From contig NC_088186.1 of NCBI RefSeq assembly GCF_028769735.1, positions 9,207,001 through 9,271,000 of the forward strand: a stretch of DNA of 64,000 bases, given 5' to 3'. Position 1 is the first letter of the stretch. The number at the start of each line of letters is the position of its first letter. Below are positions 23,102 through 35,596 of the stretch, piece after piece. The position numbers and the translations under genes were made by a program. The notes beneath the pieces are model-generated. The model was given only the letters and a program-made list of their open reading frames with translations, had not been told where the DNA came from and made no database searches. This DNA is from Zonotrichia leucophrys gambelii. Taxonomy: Eukaryota; Chordata; Aves; Passeriformes; Passerellidae.

Positions 23102-23199
23102 TCACAGGCAGCCAGGGCAGGTGCACAGCCCTCCCCCAGCCTTCCAGGGAGCCTGTGGAGTCCAGGATGGGAGGAGGGAGTGGAAAACACAGCAAGGGA

Positions 23200-23460
23200 C
23201 TCATTGTTGTCCTGATGCCTTGTGTATGCTGACCTAGAACAGAGCTAAAGAATAAAGTACAGATTTGGGTTTAAATTGGGGATTTTTGGGTATTAAAAGC
23301 CTCAATGGAGCAGCAACCACAGGACAGGGAGTTCTGTTGGAGCTGTTGCTGGGTTCAGAGGCCTGTGGGCCAGAATAAAGCTCTGGATCCAAACCCTCCA
23401 TCAGAACCGACTCCTTTCCTTCACCATCACCTTAAAGCTTCTCCAGCAGAGGAAAACCTG
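23200..23460 (-). mobile_element. ERV LTR fragment (group 3)
   Basis: The minus strand includes CCATTGAGGCTTTTAATACC and TACTTTATTCTTTAGCTCTG. A related segment lies at 41990-42100. It lies about 130 bp upstream of the exon at 22957-23072 in gene orientation. Confidence 0.6.
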
Positions 23461-24332
23461 AGGAGCAGCCCCTGTTATGGGGGAAAGCTCTATTCCACCA
23501 CCACCAGAGCTCCTGCAGGCCTGGACTTGTCTCCATGTGCCAACTGCAGCACCCAGCCAGCCCAAAGTGTCTGTGGGGTGAAGCACCACACTGCCACAGG
23601 CCCAGATAAGCTCAGGCACGTCCCATCCTGCTATATTGGTAATTATTCCAATATGAGCCAGCAGCTCCTCCCTGGCACTCAGCACATCCCCAGATCCTGC
23701 AATGTCAGCTACATCACCCCGTTTTCCTTTTCATGTTCTCATTCCTACTTCATCCCCTACTGCCTGGGGCCAAGGACCTTCCCTCAGTCTGGATTTGTGT
23801 CTGGAGCAGGAGGAATGAGATCAGCACAAGGAGACAACGTGCATTTCATTTTCCAGGCATGGCAATGGGGGCTGGCGTCAGCACAGCTTCCCAAAGGAGG
23901 AGACAGCAGCAGTGGGAAGTTTCCTGGAGGACCCCCGAGGGCAGGAAGGACAGCAGATGAGCCGTGGCACTGCTCCCTCACCCCTCAGGGGCAGCAAAGG
24001 GAGAGCTCTCCTTGCAGTGCTTTTCATCTTCTGCCAGGTCCTGTCTGGCCTGAGGACAGCAAAAGTTACCCACGACTTGTCCTTTTTATCACAACTTTAT
24101 ATTGCAGAGTCACAAAACAGAAAGGACCCACAAGGATCAGAGTCCAAAATCTCAAGTGGAAAGTCTGTACTTTAAAGGTGTAAGAAAATGAGGGAGGAAC
24201 TGCTGGAAGTTGCAAACCATCAGCAGTTTCTGTACAGCCCAACACAGATCTCCCAGGGCACCAGTGAGGGACATTATGAGGTTAAAGCCACCTGTGCCCT
24301 CCTGCTCCCTGGAACTGGCAGCTTTGGCTACC

Positions 24333-25095
24333 ACAGAATCCCAGAATTGTTTGGGCTGGAGGGACCTCAAAGCCCACCCAGTGCCACCCCTGCCATGGCA
24401 GGGACACCTCCCACTGTCCCAGGCTGCTCCCAGCCCTGCCCAGCCTGGCCTTGGGCACTGCCAGGGATCCAGGGGCAGCCCCAGCTGCTCTGGGCACCCT
24501 GTGCCAGGGCCTGCCCACCCTCACAGGGTACAATTCCCAATTCCCAATATCCCATCCAGCCCTGCCCTCTGGCAGTGGGAGCCATTCCCTGTGTGCTGGC
24601 GCTCCAGACCCCTGTAAATTCTCTTCATGTTTCTTGCCATCCCCTTCATGCCCTGCAAGGCCACCCTGAGGTCCCCCCAAAGCTTCTCCTCTCCAGGTGC
24701 ACAATCCCAGCTGTCCCAGCCTCTCCTCCCAGCAGAGCTGCTCCATCCTCTGATCCCCCTGGAGCCTCCTCTGGATCTCTGCAGCAGCTCCAGCTCCTCC
24801 CTGTGCTGGGCCAGGGCTGGGGCAGCTCTGCAGGTGGGGTCTCACCTGGGCACAGGCACAGGGGCACAATCCCCCCTGCCCTGCTGCCCACGCTGGGCCC
24901 AGCCCAGGGCAGGGGCTCAGGGCTGGGGCAGCTCCAGCTCTCACCCCCAGCACCCCCAGCTCCCTCTCAGGGCTGCTCCAGCTGCTCAGCCCAGCCTGGG
25001 TTGGGCCTGGGGGTTCTCCTGACCCAGGGGCAGCTCCAGCACTGCTGGAACCTCCTGAGATTCCTGTGGGCCACTGCCTTGTCCAGGCATTGCTG
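24333..25095 (-). mobile_element. CR1 LINE fragment, ~760 bp
   Basis: The plus strand opens ACCACAGAATCCCAGAATTG and runs through the reverse complement of the CR1 3' end and part of its coding region. The 319-codon open frame on the plus strand here is antisense to CR1 and is not a gene. Confidence 0.9.
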
Positions 25096-25099
25096 TAGA

Positions 25100-25220
25100 A
25101 TTTGGGAATGTCACTTCCAGGAGAAGGCAATTCCTTGGGTCCCATGAAATTCCTCCTGAAAGCTCCAGAGTTGCAATTCCTTGTGTTCCTGCCCATGAAA
25201 TTACTCCTGAATGCTCCAGA
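25100..25220 (+). repeat. Short tandem duplication, ~60 bp x 2
   Basis: CCCATGAAATTCCTCCTGAA and CCCATGAAATTACTCCTGAA occur about 56 bp apart, each followed by GCTCCAGAG within a few bases. Confidence 0.75.
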
Positions 25221-25854
25221 GCTGCTGCTCAATCAGGTTCAAGACTGGAGGGTCTTGATTTAGGATCTTCTTGGTGAGAGGAGCTCCACTTGTTCTTTCT
25301 CATTTAAGGAGATGACAGAGAGGTTTGGTGAAGCTGAGACTTGTTAAAAAGAGGGTTTTCTATGTGAAATGAAATATTAATGATGTGTGTCTCTTCCACT
25401 ATGTCCATCACCATTCAGGAACTGAAATATTCCCCATTTGCTGCAACTAGAAAACTCCCAGAATTTCCCTTTGAGAGCTCTTCAACAGATTTCAGAACAC
25501 ATTCAAAGAAAGGGGGGGGATGATATCAAAATGCCTTATTTCATCTAAAAATATTTCAACTGAAGTTTCCCTGCCAGCTCCAAATGAAAACACAGAGAGC
25601 CCCATGGGAAGGGTTGGGAGCAGTAAATAGGCTTCCCTTTTTTATTCAGCATAATTCCCATTTATGCCATTGACTTACACAAATCTCTCAAATCACCAGA
25701 AAGGAAAAGCCTGAGCAGGAATTTTCTGCTTCCTGCCCAGTTTTACCTCCAGGATTTTTTTTCAGAGCTGGTTTTCAACCCTTTGGCCAGTTCTGGAATG
25801 TGTCATTGTGAAATACAAAGCTGTGTTTCGTGTCAGGTACATACAGGCAATGTG

Positions 25855-26647
25855 TGTATTTGTGATTGTGATATGTGTGGAGACTGACCATGGGACAGTT
25901 GCAAATACTAATAATAACTGAGGAAAATAAAGCATGGAAGAAGGCCTTTAAACCTATCTTTTGTTTGCAATTAACCTTAGTTGATTTAGAAGCATTGGAA
26001 TTAAAGCCTTAAGGATGTTGCTTTTTGCTTATAGTTAAGGCTTAAAGAGTTCTGCAATAATAATCTTTTGAAGTATAATTTTAGAATATTACTTGTATCC
26101 TTGAAACTATAGCTTTGGAATATATATAAAGAAAATAGGCTTATCTCACACCTTAATAAAGCAGAGAAAAACAGCTTGAGAAAGGAAGATGAACATCACC
26201 TCAAGGGTTTATGGTTTCGACCAAGGGAAGCTGGACATCACTGTTGTGAGATTTATAGTCCTTGCAATTAAAAGTTGGACCCACATCTGGGGAGCTAGAC
26301 CCCACCAGATGGGATTCATCTTTCTTCTTTCAGAAACTGGACCATCACAAACTGGGGATAATCCTTTTGGGATACATCCTGAGAAAAACTAAATCACAAT
26401 AGTGTATAGAATTGTGATGTAAAAATTGGGAAATAGAAACTGCTGATGAGTAAAAATTGGGATAGAAACTGCTGAGAAAGCTTATGAGTACCCCTATAAA
26501 TACCTGTAAGCCTCAACTATGGGTGTGCAGTTGGAGGGAAAACTTCCCCCACTGTACCCAGCGCTGTATTGCTCATACTTTACCATATTAATTAATAAAT
26601 TGATTGCTGCTTGAATATTGGCCTAGTCAATCTTCTTATTCATAACA
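25855..26647 (+). mobile_element. ERV LTR, ~790 bp (group 4)
   Basis: It looks like a complete LTR with promoter and processing signals: CCTATAAATACCTGTAAGCC at about 26495 and AATAAATTGATTGCTGC at about 26595, ending CTTCTTATTCATAACA. The start near TGTGTATTTGTGATTG is less certain. No internal retroviral genes follow. Confidence 0.65.
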
Positions 26648-26654
26648 TCGTGAT

Positions 26655-26780
26655 TTTTTTTGTGAGGGTGGAGAGGTCTTGGCCCAGAGCAGCTGTGGCT
26701 GCCCTGGATCCCTGGCAGTGCCAAGGCCAGGATGGGTCGGGGGAAGCCAGAGATGGTGGAAGGTGCCCCTGCCCAGGTTG
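26655..26780 (+). mobile_element. CR1 LINE 3' fragment
   Basis: It has CAGAGCAGCTGTGGCTGCCC, CCCTGGCAGTGCCAAGGCC and GGTGGAAGGTGCCCCTGCCC, and follows directly after the LTR. Confidence 0.8.
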
Positions 26781-27409
26781 TAGCTGATTGCACAGAGACA
26801 GCAGGAACAAGCAGGATTCCAGGGCAGTGCATCCATCATGGAAACCACATCCAGTCAGGCTCCTCGTGTCACATTTTTCTCCTGGAGAGTGGCTGGTTCT
26901 TAGTGTCACCAGGAAATGGATGGCTGCTGCTTTCCACCTTGGTGGGTGGAGGAGGGAAATCAATCTCGCTGTGAAATATGCACTGAGACAGCCACTCCAG
27001 GGCAATTCCAGAGCCCCTCGAGGCACACAAGAGACAGAGGCAGCTCCTCAATAACCACCAGGGTCAGTAAACTTAATAAACTAATGAAATTCTTGTAACT
27101 GCTTTATCCACGTTGGCCTTAAATTAAAAATCCTGTCACACCAACGAGGGATAAAAATCAACAACCCACAATCTTCATCCCCTGAGTGTGTGATTAACTT
27201 TGCTGTGTGACAGCAGAGAGCTGGGATGGAGCATCCTAAATCCTCCTCCTGCTTTGGCTTGCATGGCACACACGCCCAGGGCACGGCAATGCAAGACTGA
27301 TGGCATCCTCAAACCTCTGCAATTCAGGTTTGCTGCTCAGAAATCAGCCAGAAACGCTTCCCACAGGCGGTGAAGAGGCAGAGAGAGATGAGACAGCACC
27401 GCTGTCATC

Positions 27410-27475
27410 CCTGCGCTAATAGTGCTGGTGATTAGCGACTCGTAATTACAGCACAGGTAATTAGCTCCTCATTGA
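27410..27475. promoter_or_regulatory. Candidate conserved element with a TAAT/ATTA cluster
   Basis: Several homeodomain-type cores lie close together (GCTAATAG, GATTAGCG, GTAATTAC, GGTAATTAGC) in non-repetitive sequence, with CG dinucleotides preserved. Conservation cannot be judged from one sequence. Confidence 0.35.
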
Positions 27476-27711
27476 GAAGGATCCCACGTTCAGATCTCAG
27501 GAAATCTCAGACTCCACACAGCAGAGCAGCCGCCATCCCCGGAGCTGAAGTGCTGCTGAGAAAGCAGCAGATCTTGGAAGGACTCAGCCTGCCACTCCTG
27601 GAAAGCAGCTGAGAAGAACTTTCGGAATTTCAAGTCTTCAAATTAACATTAAAAAAAAAAAAGAATCCAGTGAGTTTTAGGACTGGCTTGTTCTCCAGCA
27701 CGAGTACATCC

Positions 27712-28277
27712 AAGAATTGCATAAAGTTGGGACTGGATGGCAGTGACACCTCACGGGACACGGGGACAGCCAGTCCTGCCTGGATGTGGGAAATCCAGGA
27801 CTCCTGAAATTCCGACCAAAAGCAGAAGCCATTTATTGTTTACCTTGCACACATTTTTATAGATTCTACAAACTACTAAGTACACAATTCTTGATTGGTG
27901 CCTTTGTGTTGTTCACTCATTTTCTGCCTGCATTTCTCACAGTATGTGATTGGTTACAGTCCAGGTATTTCACAGCCCTCTGTTATCCAGTTCTTGCTGT
28001 CTTGGTAGTCAGTTTTTCAGCCTCTTCTTTCTTAATTCAGCACAATTTATGTTCCAGTAGCCTTTATGAATTCCTGAGGCTTTGATAACAAACTCAGACG
28101 CAGGCTGGCTGTACACTATGGCCTAACCCTTGCAAATACGCTGCAACACCTGGAGAAACAAGGATTGATAAAGCAATGGATGGCAGGTGACACCTGAGGA
28201 GCCACAGGGACAGCCAGTCCTGCCTGGAATAACAAGAATTCCATAAAGCAATGGATGGCAGGTGGCACCTCAGGAGC
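27712..28277 (+). repeat. ~74-bp tandem repeat, three units, interrupted by an LTR
   Basis: Units share CAGCCAGTCCTGCCTGGA and ATGGATGGCAGGTGACACCT. Unit 1 ends at 27784, unit 2 is 28155-28228, and unit 3 is cut at 28277 by a second LTR. Confidence 0.85.
27785..28148 (-). mobile_element. Solo LTR, 364 bp, perfect 6-bp target-site duplication
   Basis: On the minus strand it runs from TGTTGCAGCGTATTTGC to GATTTCCCACA, with TATA-like CTATAAAAATGTG and the signal CAATAAATGGC. The flanks are CCTGGA at 27779-27784 and 28149-28154. This is a clean solo LTR left by recombination between the ends of a provirus. Confidence 0.93.
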
Positions 28278-28640
28278 TGTCACTGATATTTTCTGAAAAA
28301 TCCCTTTGCCAAGATTTTTCTCCTGAGAAGCTGAGGAGCCTCAGAAAATAAATGTAAACAATAATTATCTGATTGCTTGGAATGTGGTTTAGAGGTTGCT
28401 TACCAACAGGTGCATCTTTGATTGGTTCTATGTGAATTGTTTTAAATTAATGACCAATCCCAGTCCAGCTGTGTCAGACTCTCTGAGTCTGTCACAGGTT
28501 TTTATTATCATTCTTGTCTGGCCTTCTGATGTCTCCTTTCTCTTTCTTTAATATAGTTTTAGTATATGATTTTCTGTAATATAATATAATGTAATATAGT
28601 TTAGTGTAATATAGTATAGTGCATATATATATAAAAATAG
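28278..28640 (+). mobile_element. Solo LTR (group 1), 3' end degraded
   Basis: It starts TGTCACTGATATTTTCTG and follows group 1 to AGCCTTCTGATGTCTCC. It then decays into an AT-rich tract (28560-28635) without the usual end. Confidence 0.82.
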
Positions 28641-30904
28641 CAGTGCAATTTCCAGCTGCCTACATGACCCAGAGCTGGGAAGGTGCAAACCCCAGAGGAC
28701 AAATCTTAGCTGGCACTTGGCACTCATGAGGGCTGATAACAGAATGACAGGTGAGCAGTAAAAACATGGATTTATTCCCCATAACATCAGTTCTTTACCA
28801 CAGCAAGGATCAGGAAAAGTTCAGGATGAGCTGACTTTGATTATTCTCATCCACAGACAAAATCCTCAGAAATCTGCAGGCAAAACTAAAAATAATTTGA
28901 TGCCTCTGACTTACTGCTCTGAAAACACGAATAGAGAAGAACGTGGTGTATTGTTAAATCCCTGGTTTCAAATAGTTTAAAAATCAGGACCAGGTCACTA
29001 CTGAACACAGGCAAAGCATCTTGATTGGAAAGGCCCCATGGGACAAGAAGGAAGAGCATGGAAATGCACCTCATTTGGGCAGGGAAAAACCTGAGGGAGG
29101 TGAAAGGAAGCCCATCCATGGGGCACAGGGAGAGCACACTGAAAACTGCTGGAATGAGAGGAAACCAAACAATGGATTCACCTGAAAAGCCAGAATTTTT
29201 TTAGAATTCCTTTGTGCTGGTGACAGTTGGCGCCTCTAAGATAAGTTTTACTGCAGTTTGCTGAAAAGTCTGAGTTTATTAAAGAAGGAAAGCCGAGAGG
29301 GCCTGAGCTGACAAAACTCTGTGGCTCCTCAGCCACCCCAAGAAACACATTTTTGTTGCTATTTCACCTGGAGCTGTAGTCAGCCAAGATCCCACTGGGA
29401 AAGGTCCAGACTGAGCCCAAAGAGCTGCTTAACCTATCCCAATGTCCAGTGCTGAGGAATAAGCACTGGATCCATCAATCCTGCACAGGGAGAGCTGCTC
29501 CTGCTCCCTCCTCATTGCTCTAAAGAGAGGAAATCTCATCTCTCCTCCAGCAGCTGATAAGGGATGGGAGTATCTGGAGAGAATGATCTCTGAGCACCCA
29601 GTCAGGCTTCAGAGTCTCTTTAATCACTGCAACAAGAGCTTCAAATGCAGGCCAGAGATGGGAAATGTTCTGTATTTCTGGAGAGAGAAGGGAACAGCAT
29701 GGATGTGAAGCCTTCAATCCATCTTCCTCCCTCCTTTCCTTTGTCTGTCCATTCAGCTTGCGCCAATTTGATTTTGATTCCTCTAAATCTGATTTGAGAA
29801 CTGCAAGTGCCACAGCTGGGCAAACCTGGCTGGAAGGAGGCACTGACAAAGGGAGAAAAAGGAGTTCAAAGCCCCATTTATCTTCTTGCTTCAGCCTGCT
29901 GCAATTGTAGGATGAACCTCTGGTTCTGTTTAAGTTTCCACTCCCAGGACAAAGCAGAGGCCCCATGAAATTCAAATTTAGGTCTCCTCTGTATCATTTT
30001 TGTATTCCGGGCTTTGATTTCCATTGTGGCTTAAGAGAAGGGCAAATAAAGGAAGTGCAGCTCTCCTAGACTTACCAAAATCACAGAACCCACATTCAGC
30101 AGGATCAGTCACTGCTCTCTGTCCCTCCAGCAAGAAACCAGGGAAGAAAAATTTCTCCCTCATTTCATGTTTGCAATGATGGCTTTGTTAAAAAGGGTGA
30201 TGAGCAAAGAAAAAGGGAAAAAAGAATTCTGCTTTTTTCTTCTCTTTCCCCTCCCTTTTAAGCACAGCCTTGGAACAGACTAAAAGCAAGGAGGAAGCCA
30301 GAATCTCATCTCTTTCCATGATGCAGCTCTTCTGCTGCAAATAATTAACACCAGGCAAAGTCAGATCACAGCAGGCACCAGTGCACTGGGAACAAATGAA
30401 GGATTGTCTCTGTAATGAGAGGAAGGAGGACACAAGAACACTTTGCCATTGTGACAAATTAATCAGCGCCGCTCTCCTCCAGCCTCTGCACGTCTTGCAG
30501 GCAGAGGTTTTATGATCTCAATCTGGCAAAAGTCCTCAGGATGGGAAAACGTGTCATGAAATTCAGCAGGGCAAGCAGCTGGGGTCAGGGAGGTGGGGAT
30601 GGGGCTGTGCTGCCTCTCGAGGAGCTGCTCCAACACCACAAAACCCTCAGTGGCCCCGGGACAGCAGAGACACAGAGATCCCCCAGGGAGCCTGGAGCAC
30701 AGCACACGGAGGGTGTACAGTGGGATCAAGCACCAGACTGCTCAGGAAAAGGTGAGAAAAATAATAAATCCCTTTTTCCTGTCCCTTTTTCCCTTCCCCT
30801 TGCCCCCTCGAGGTGCCAGCACAGCTGGAGCTGTGTCCCCTGCCAGGCTCTCACTTGCACAGAGCTGCTGCACCCATCCCAAACATCTCCCCAGACTCTC
30901 CTGG

Positions 30905-31345
30905 GATTTTAGCTTTTATATTTTCCATCTATTTGTAGCCCTGCAGTTCTTTAGTGTATAATTCCAAACTCCACACTCAGTGTGAGCTGCTGCTTCCCCA
31001 TTTGGGGCAGACACAACAATTCCTCTCCAGGCCTACAATCAAGGACACCTCACTGCCTCAGGCCCCAGAGATGGAAACAAAAGTGAGTTTGGGGGGAGCA
31101 AACTTGGGGTAAATGACTTCATTAGCTGAAGCTGTAATTGGCAGATTAACCCCAATATGCAAATGGCCCAAAATTATAAAAGTGTGAAACCTGTGACCCA
31201 TCATCCATTTTGGGTGTAGGCCCTGGGGGCCTTTGCCTGCCTGAAATGGACCTGAAGGCCTTCAATAAATATAACTTGGTTTTAATTCTCTTTATTTTGT
31301 CTGGCCTCTCTTTTTAAGTAGCCTGAAGAAGGCATTACCTGCCCC
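30905..31345 (+). mobile_element. LTR-like element (group 5), inverted pair of 42595-43035
   Basis: It shares about 430 bp with 42595-43035 in opposite orientation. Landmarks are AGTTCTTTAGTGTATAATTC, GAGTTTGGGGGGAGCAAAC, CATCCATTTTGGGTGTAGG and a polyadenylation signal in TTCAATAAATATAAC. Confidence 0.75.
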
Positions 31346-31949
31346 AGGTGATCCCACAAACCACAGGTGTGGCACACCCAGGACAGAGCAGTTCTGGGGA
31401 AAGCACAGCCTGGGCCTCACAGAGTGGCTCCAGCTCGGCTCTCACAGCCAGATGAGTAAACCCTGGCAGCAACCATCACTCTGCACTGCCTGGGCTGGAA
31501 ATACCTCAGGCTTCACCATAAATATTTGAGGACATGACAAGCAGCATTTTTCACACTCCAGAGGCGCAGACTCCCAGGATCCCAATGCATCACTCTGGGA
31601 GCGTGGCCTCTCTGGCCAGAATTCCGGCTGTCTCACCACCCTCAGCGCTCCCCCCGCCTGGGTCTGTGCCAAAAAGCACTTAGCCTTGAAATAAGTTCAA
31701 TCATCTTCCTCCCAGCATCCCAGGATAACGTTTATCCTCTTTGCATTGTGTAATCCAAAGCATCAAAACAGTTCAGCAATGTATTGTGTGGCATCATGCA
31801 GCTCATTAGCAGGCAAAATTAATACCCGAGCTGTAGGAAACCCCATAATCCCAGCAGGCTGTGGGAAATGCTGGGAGCTGGGAGGGGAACAGCAGCAAGA
31901 GGAGAAAAACAGCATTGAAGGGGCTGCTGAGGGAGGGAACACCGGGAAG

Positions 31950-32090
31950 ACAAAGTGGGGATGGGATGGGATGGGATGAGGATGGGGATGAGGTTGGGCT
32001 TGGGATAGGGTTGGGATGAGGATGGGGTTGGGATGGGGTTAGGTTGAGGATGGGGATGAAGATGGAGTTGGGTTTGGGTTATGTCGGGGC
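31950..32090 (+). repeat. G-rich GGGAT/GGGTT minisatellite
   Basis: Irregular repeats of GGGATGGGAT, GAGGATGGGG and GGTTGGG run for about 140 bp with G runs every few bases, a possible G-quadruplex former. Confidence 0.85.
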
Positions 32091-32244
32091 AATGGGTCCC
32101 TGGCCAGGTAATAATTGACATAGATTTAATGTATTTCAGAAGACTATTAATAATCTTTTTTAAGAAATCCATACTTTTATACCTTGTTTTTTACAGGTGT
32201 TTTTTTACAGGTTTTTTAATTGGTCCTTTACTTAAAACACCATC

Positions 32245-32420
32245 ACCACTGGCTAATTAAGAAACCATGCTTTGGTGAACAAATCTCCATAACACATTCC
32301 ACATGTGCACAACAACAGGTGCAGCAGGTTAAGATAAGAATTGTTTCTCTTTCTTTTCTCTGATCTTCTCACAGCCTTTCCCAGAAAGGCCTGGGAAAGT
32401 TGGGTTTCTCTCTGTGGCCA
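32245..32420 (-). mobile_element. Partial ERV LTR related to 39050-39431
   Basis: It shares AATCTCCATAACACATTCCA and AGATAAGAATTGTTT with the LTR at 39050-39431. Only part of the element remains. Confidence 0.65.
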
Positions 32421-33944
32421 GAGAGCTGCTGCCACAGGGGCTGGGATGGGGAAGGGGTTGAGGATGAGATGCCCAGTCCTTGGGGGCACAGGGCAATAAA
32501 CCAGAATTAAATCAGAAAAATATTCACTGTGGGGCAGCACTTCTCAACTGCATGTGGGGGTTTTTCCCTGCTGGCTGCAAACCATGGGCAGAGTTCAATA
32601 AAAAATTCCTGGGGATCATCCCAGGGTGTTTTGTGGCCAGAAGGGAAGCTGTGACATCCTAAGCAGCAAATGAGCCTGTGTTTGAGGGATGCAGGAGGGC
32701 AGCTGGGGTCAGCACCTCCTGCCATGGCTTGCAGTCAGAACAATCTCGTGGTGCCACCAGAGGCAGCCAATCTTTGTTGTTGTTTTGGGGGTTTTTTTTG
32801 TTGGTTTTTTGGTTTTTTTTTTTTTTGGTTGAAAAGTTGTATTCCCCTGTATTGCTACCTAGATCACAAAGAGTTTACAAATGATTTAATAAAGCCAACC
32901 TCCCACTGCAGTCAGCACAGAAAGATGTTCCAAGGGAAATACATTATAGACACAAATTCCTAAATATTTTCACCACTGCAGTTGTTCCACTCTTAGAAAA
33001 TGCCACCTCAATTTTTGGGAAGTAAGGTGCCCCAGCTTTTGAAACAGGGATAGATTCACCCAAGGGCCTGGAGGGATGAGCCAGAAAAACTTGAAGAAGG
33101 TGTCAAATCTTCTAATTTCACCTGGTTTACAATTATTTATTTTTATCATTTATATTTTCCCCTTTTTTGTGTGTTTCTGTGACTGGGGAGTCACCCAGCA
33201 CAATTCCCAGCACATGGATGGGCAGAACACAGCCATGCTCTGAATTCCACAGGTCACAAGCAGAAGGAAATGAGCTCCTGGATGTTATTGGTATCAAAAG
33301 GGAGAGGAATTTCTCCCTGCTCCTGCTCTTCTGGCCCTGTGCAGTCCTGAGCTCCCAAATCAGCTGTGACACAGAGCAAAAGCTCTGCAGAAGGAAATAA
33401 TCTGTATTTTTCTGCTCTACTGGGTTCTGCAGGGCTGCTGAGTTTTCTTGGTTCACAGAAAAATCAAGAATCAGGGAAGGAAAATAGAAAGGGGAGGAGT
33501 ACAAAGTGAGGAGCAGGGAGGAAAATCCCCTACAAGGGAAATAAAACCATTGCTCCAGAGGATGCTGAGTCGTGCTGGAGAGCCCCAGATATTCCAGAAA
33601 AACCAACCAAACTCCCTGGATTTCAGGAGCTGCTTCAGTCACAGCTGCCTTGACCACTGCACCACTCCAGGAAATCTCAATCCCCCTGGAAAACAGCACA
33701 GAATTCCCTGTATTCCCTGTATTTCTGTGACACAATTTCTGTGTTTTCCAGTGCTATCCAGCCTGGCAAGGAGGAATTGATCCCAGTTTCCCCAGTCAGA
33801 GCCCCACCTTTGGCACTGGGGTGAGCAGGTCGAGCCCAGCATCCAGCAGGAATCCAGCTGGGCCCGAGACTGGGGCTCATTTCTATGTTCTGTCTTTTCC
33901 AAACTTCCACAACTCCCATCACTCCCTTGTCTTTGCTGCTGCTA

Positions 33945-34190
33945 CAGAATCATGGAATCCTTCAGGTTGGAAAAGGCCTCTAAAATCAGCAAATCCAACC
34001 ATCAGCCATGGCCTCAAGTGCCATTTCCACAGATTTTTTGGAACATTTCCAGGGATGCTAACACCCTGGGCAGCCCATTCCAATGTTCCCCAAGCCTTTC
34101 CATGAAAAAACTCTTCTTATATCCAACCTAAGCCTCCCCTGGCACAACTTGAGGCCATTTCCTCTCATCCTGTCCCGTGATTCCAGAAGA
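33945..34190 (-). mobile_element. CR1 LINE 3' fragment
   Basis: It starts ACAGAATCATGGAATCC and contains CCTGGGCAGCCCATTCCAAT and CCCTGGCACAACTTGAGGCC. It is somewhat diverged. Confidence 0.85.
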
Positions 34191-34770
34191 ATCAGCAGAG
34201 AGGGGAGGTTGTTTGTTCTTTATTTCAACTCAGGTTTCATCTCTTGTTGCACATTTTGGGAGCAGGTGATTCTGGGCATCCCAACGGGGTCAGTTTTCCA
34301 GGATTTCCTCAAACAAAAAAACCCAGGAGCCAAACCCACTAATTACTGGTATCTGCTCAGTGTTGATATGGATTCACAAATAATTCCAGAAAAGCAGAAA
34401 ATTCCATCAAGATTTATGGCAAAACTCTGCACAGTTTAGGAGGAAGCTCCATAATTTGTTGTCATTTTTGATTTAGGCAAGGTTGGACGGGGCTTGGAGC
34501 AGGAGCTGGAGCTGCTGCTGTCCCTGGGATGTGATGGCTTCATGTCCTTCATGTCCTTGAGTGAAGCTCTATCCTATGGAAACCAACTTCTCCATGCAGA
34601 AACCCAGACAAACAATAACTCAAATAACTCCAGATTAAATTTATCTTATTTTTTTCCTTTTCTTCCATGGTGCTGTCTGGGCTTTTGGCTGCAGAACACA
34701 TTGACAACAGTCTCTGCTTTCTGAGGGGCTTTCCTTTTTTCTGGAGTCTTCCTATCACTCCTCCATTCAG

Positions 34771-34960
34771 ATATAGAATCATGGAATGGTCTGGGTTTAA
34801 AAGGACTTTAAAGCTCATCCCATTCCACCCCTGCCATGGCAGGGACAGCTCCACTATCCCAAGCTGCCCCAAGCCCTGTCCAACCTGTCCTTGGACACTG
34901 CCAAGGGGCAGCCACAGCTTCTCGGGCCTCCCCATCCTCACTGGGAAGGTTTTTTATACA
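34771..34960 (-). mobile_element. CR1 LINE 3' fragment
   Basis: It reads AGAATCATGGAATGGTCTGG, CCTGCCATGGCAGGGACAG and TCCAACCTGTCCTTGGACAC. Confidence 0.87.
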
Positions 34961-35454
34961 TTTTATACCTTTTTCCTTCCCTGCTCAGCAGCTCCAAGCC
35001 CACCAGGAGCCCTGTGCTCCACACCTGTGCTGTGACGTTTATTTCCTCAGCCTCTCCCCAGGAATTATTCCAGGCGAGGACGTCAAACCACTCTGTGAAA
35101 CAGAAATTAAAGGCTCCCTTCTGTGAGGAAGATTTTCTCATCCTCACCACTAACAAAGGGAATCCTGCACAGAGCTGTGTTTTTATGAGGAGATACACAT
35201 TTATATAATATTCATATTTTGCCCCAAGCAACAAGAGGCTTTCAGGAGAGTCAGACACAGGTCTCCAGCTCCTGCTCACCAAACCCCTTTGATTCCAGCA
35301 CAAAGGAAGAGCAGCCTGCAGGATTTTGGGTTGGTTTAAATCCCACTGTGGAACAAGGTAGATGAGGCACCTAATGAACCACACTCAGCCCTGCTGGGGT
35401 AAGCCCTGAAAATCAGCCATCAGACAAAGCCTCTGCTACACCAGGATGGCCTAT

Positions 35455-35596
35455 AAATGGATTTGATCAATTATTAATGGCTTTGGTCAGTTATTGATCA
35501 GTTACAAATGGATTTGATCAGTTATTGATCAATTATTAATGGCTTTGGTCAGTTATTGATCAGTTACAAATGGATTTGATCAGTTATTGATTGTGA
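35455..35596 (+). repeat. 63-bp tandem repeat, ~2.3 copies, with TTGATCA sub-repeats
   Basis: ACAAATGGATTTGATCAGTT recurs with a 63-bp period, and the unit itself is built of TTATTGATCAGTTA-type sub-repeats. Confidence 0.9.

Noticed and set aside
24188..25232. Long open frames of 319 and 316 codons on opposite strands
   Set aside because: Both lie over a CR1 fragment (24333-25095). They reflect GC-rich repeat composition and contain no CR1 or other protein domain in frame.
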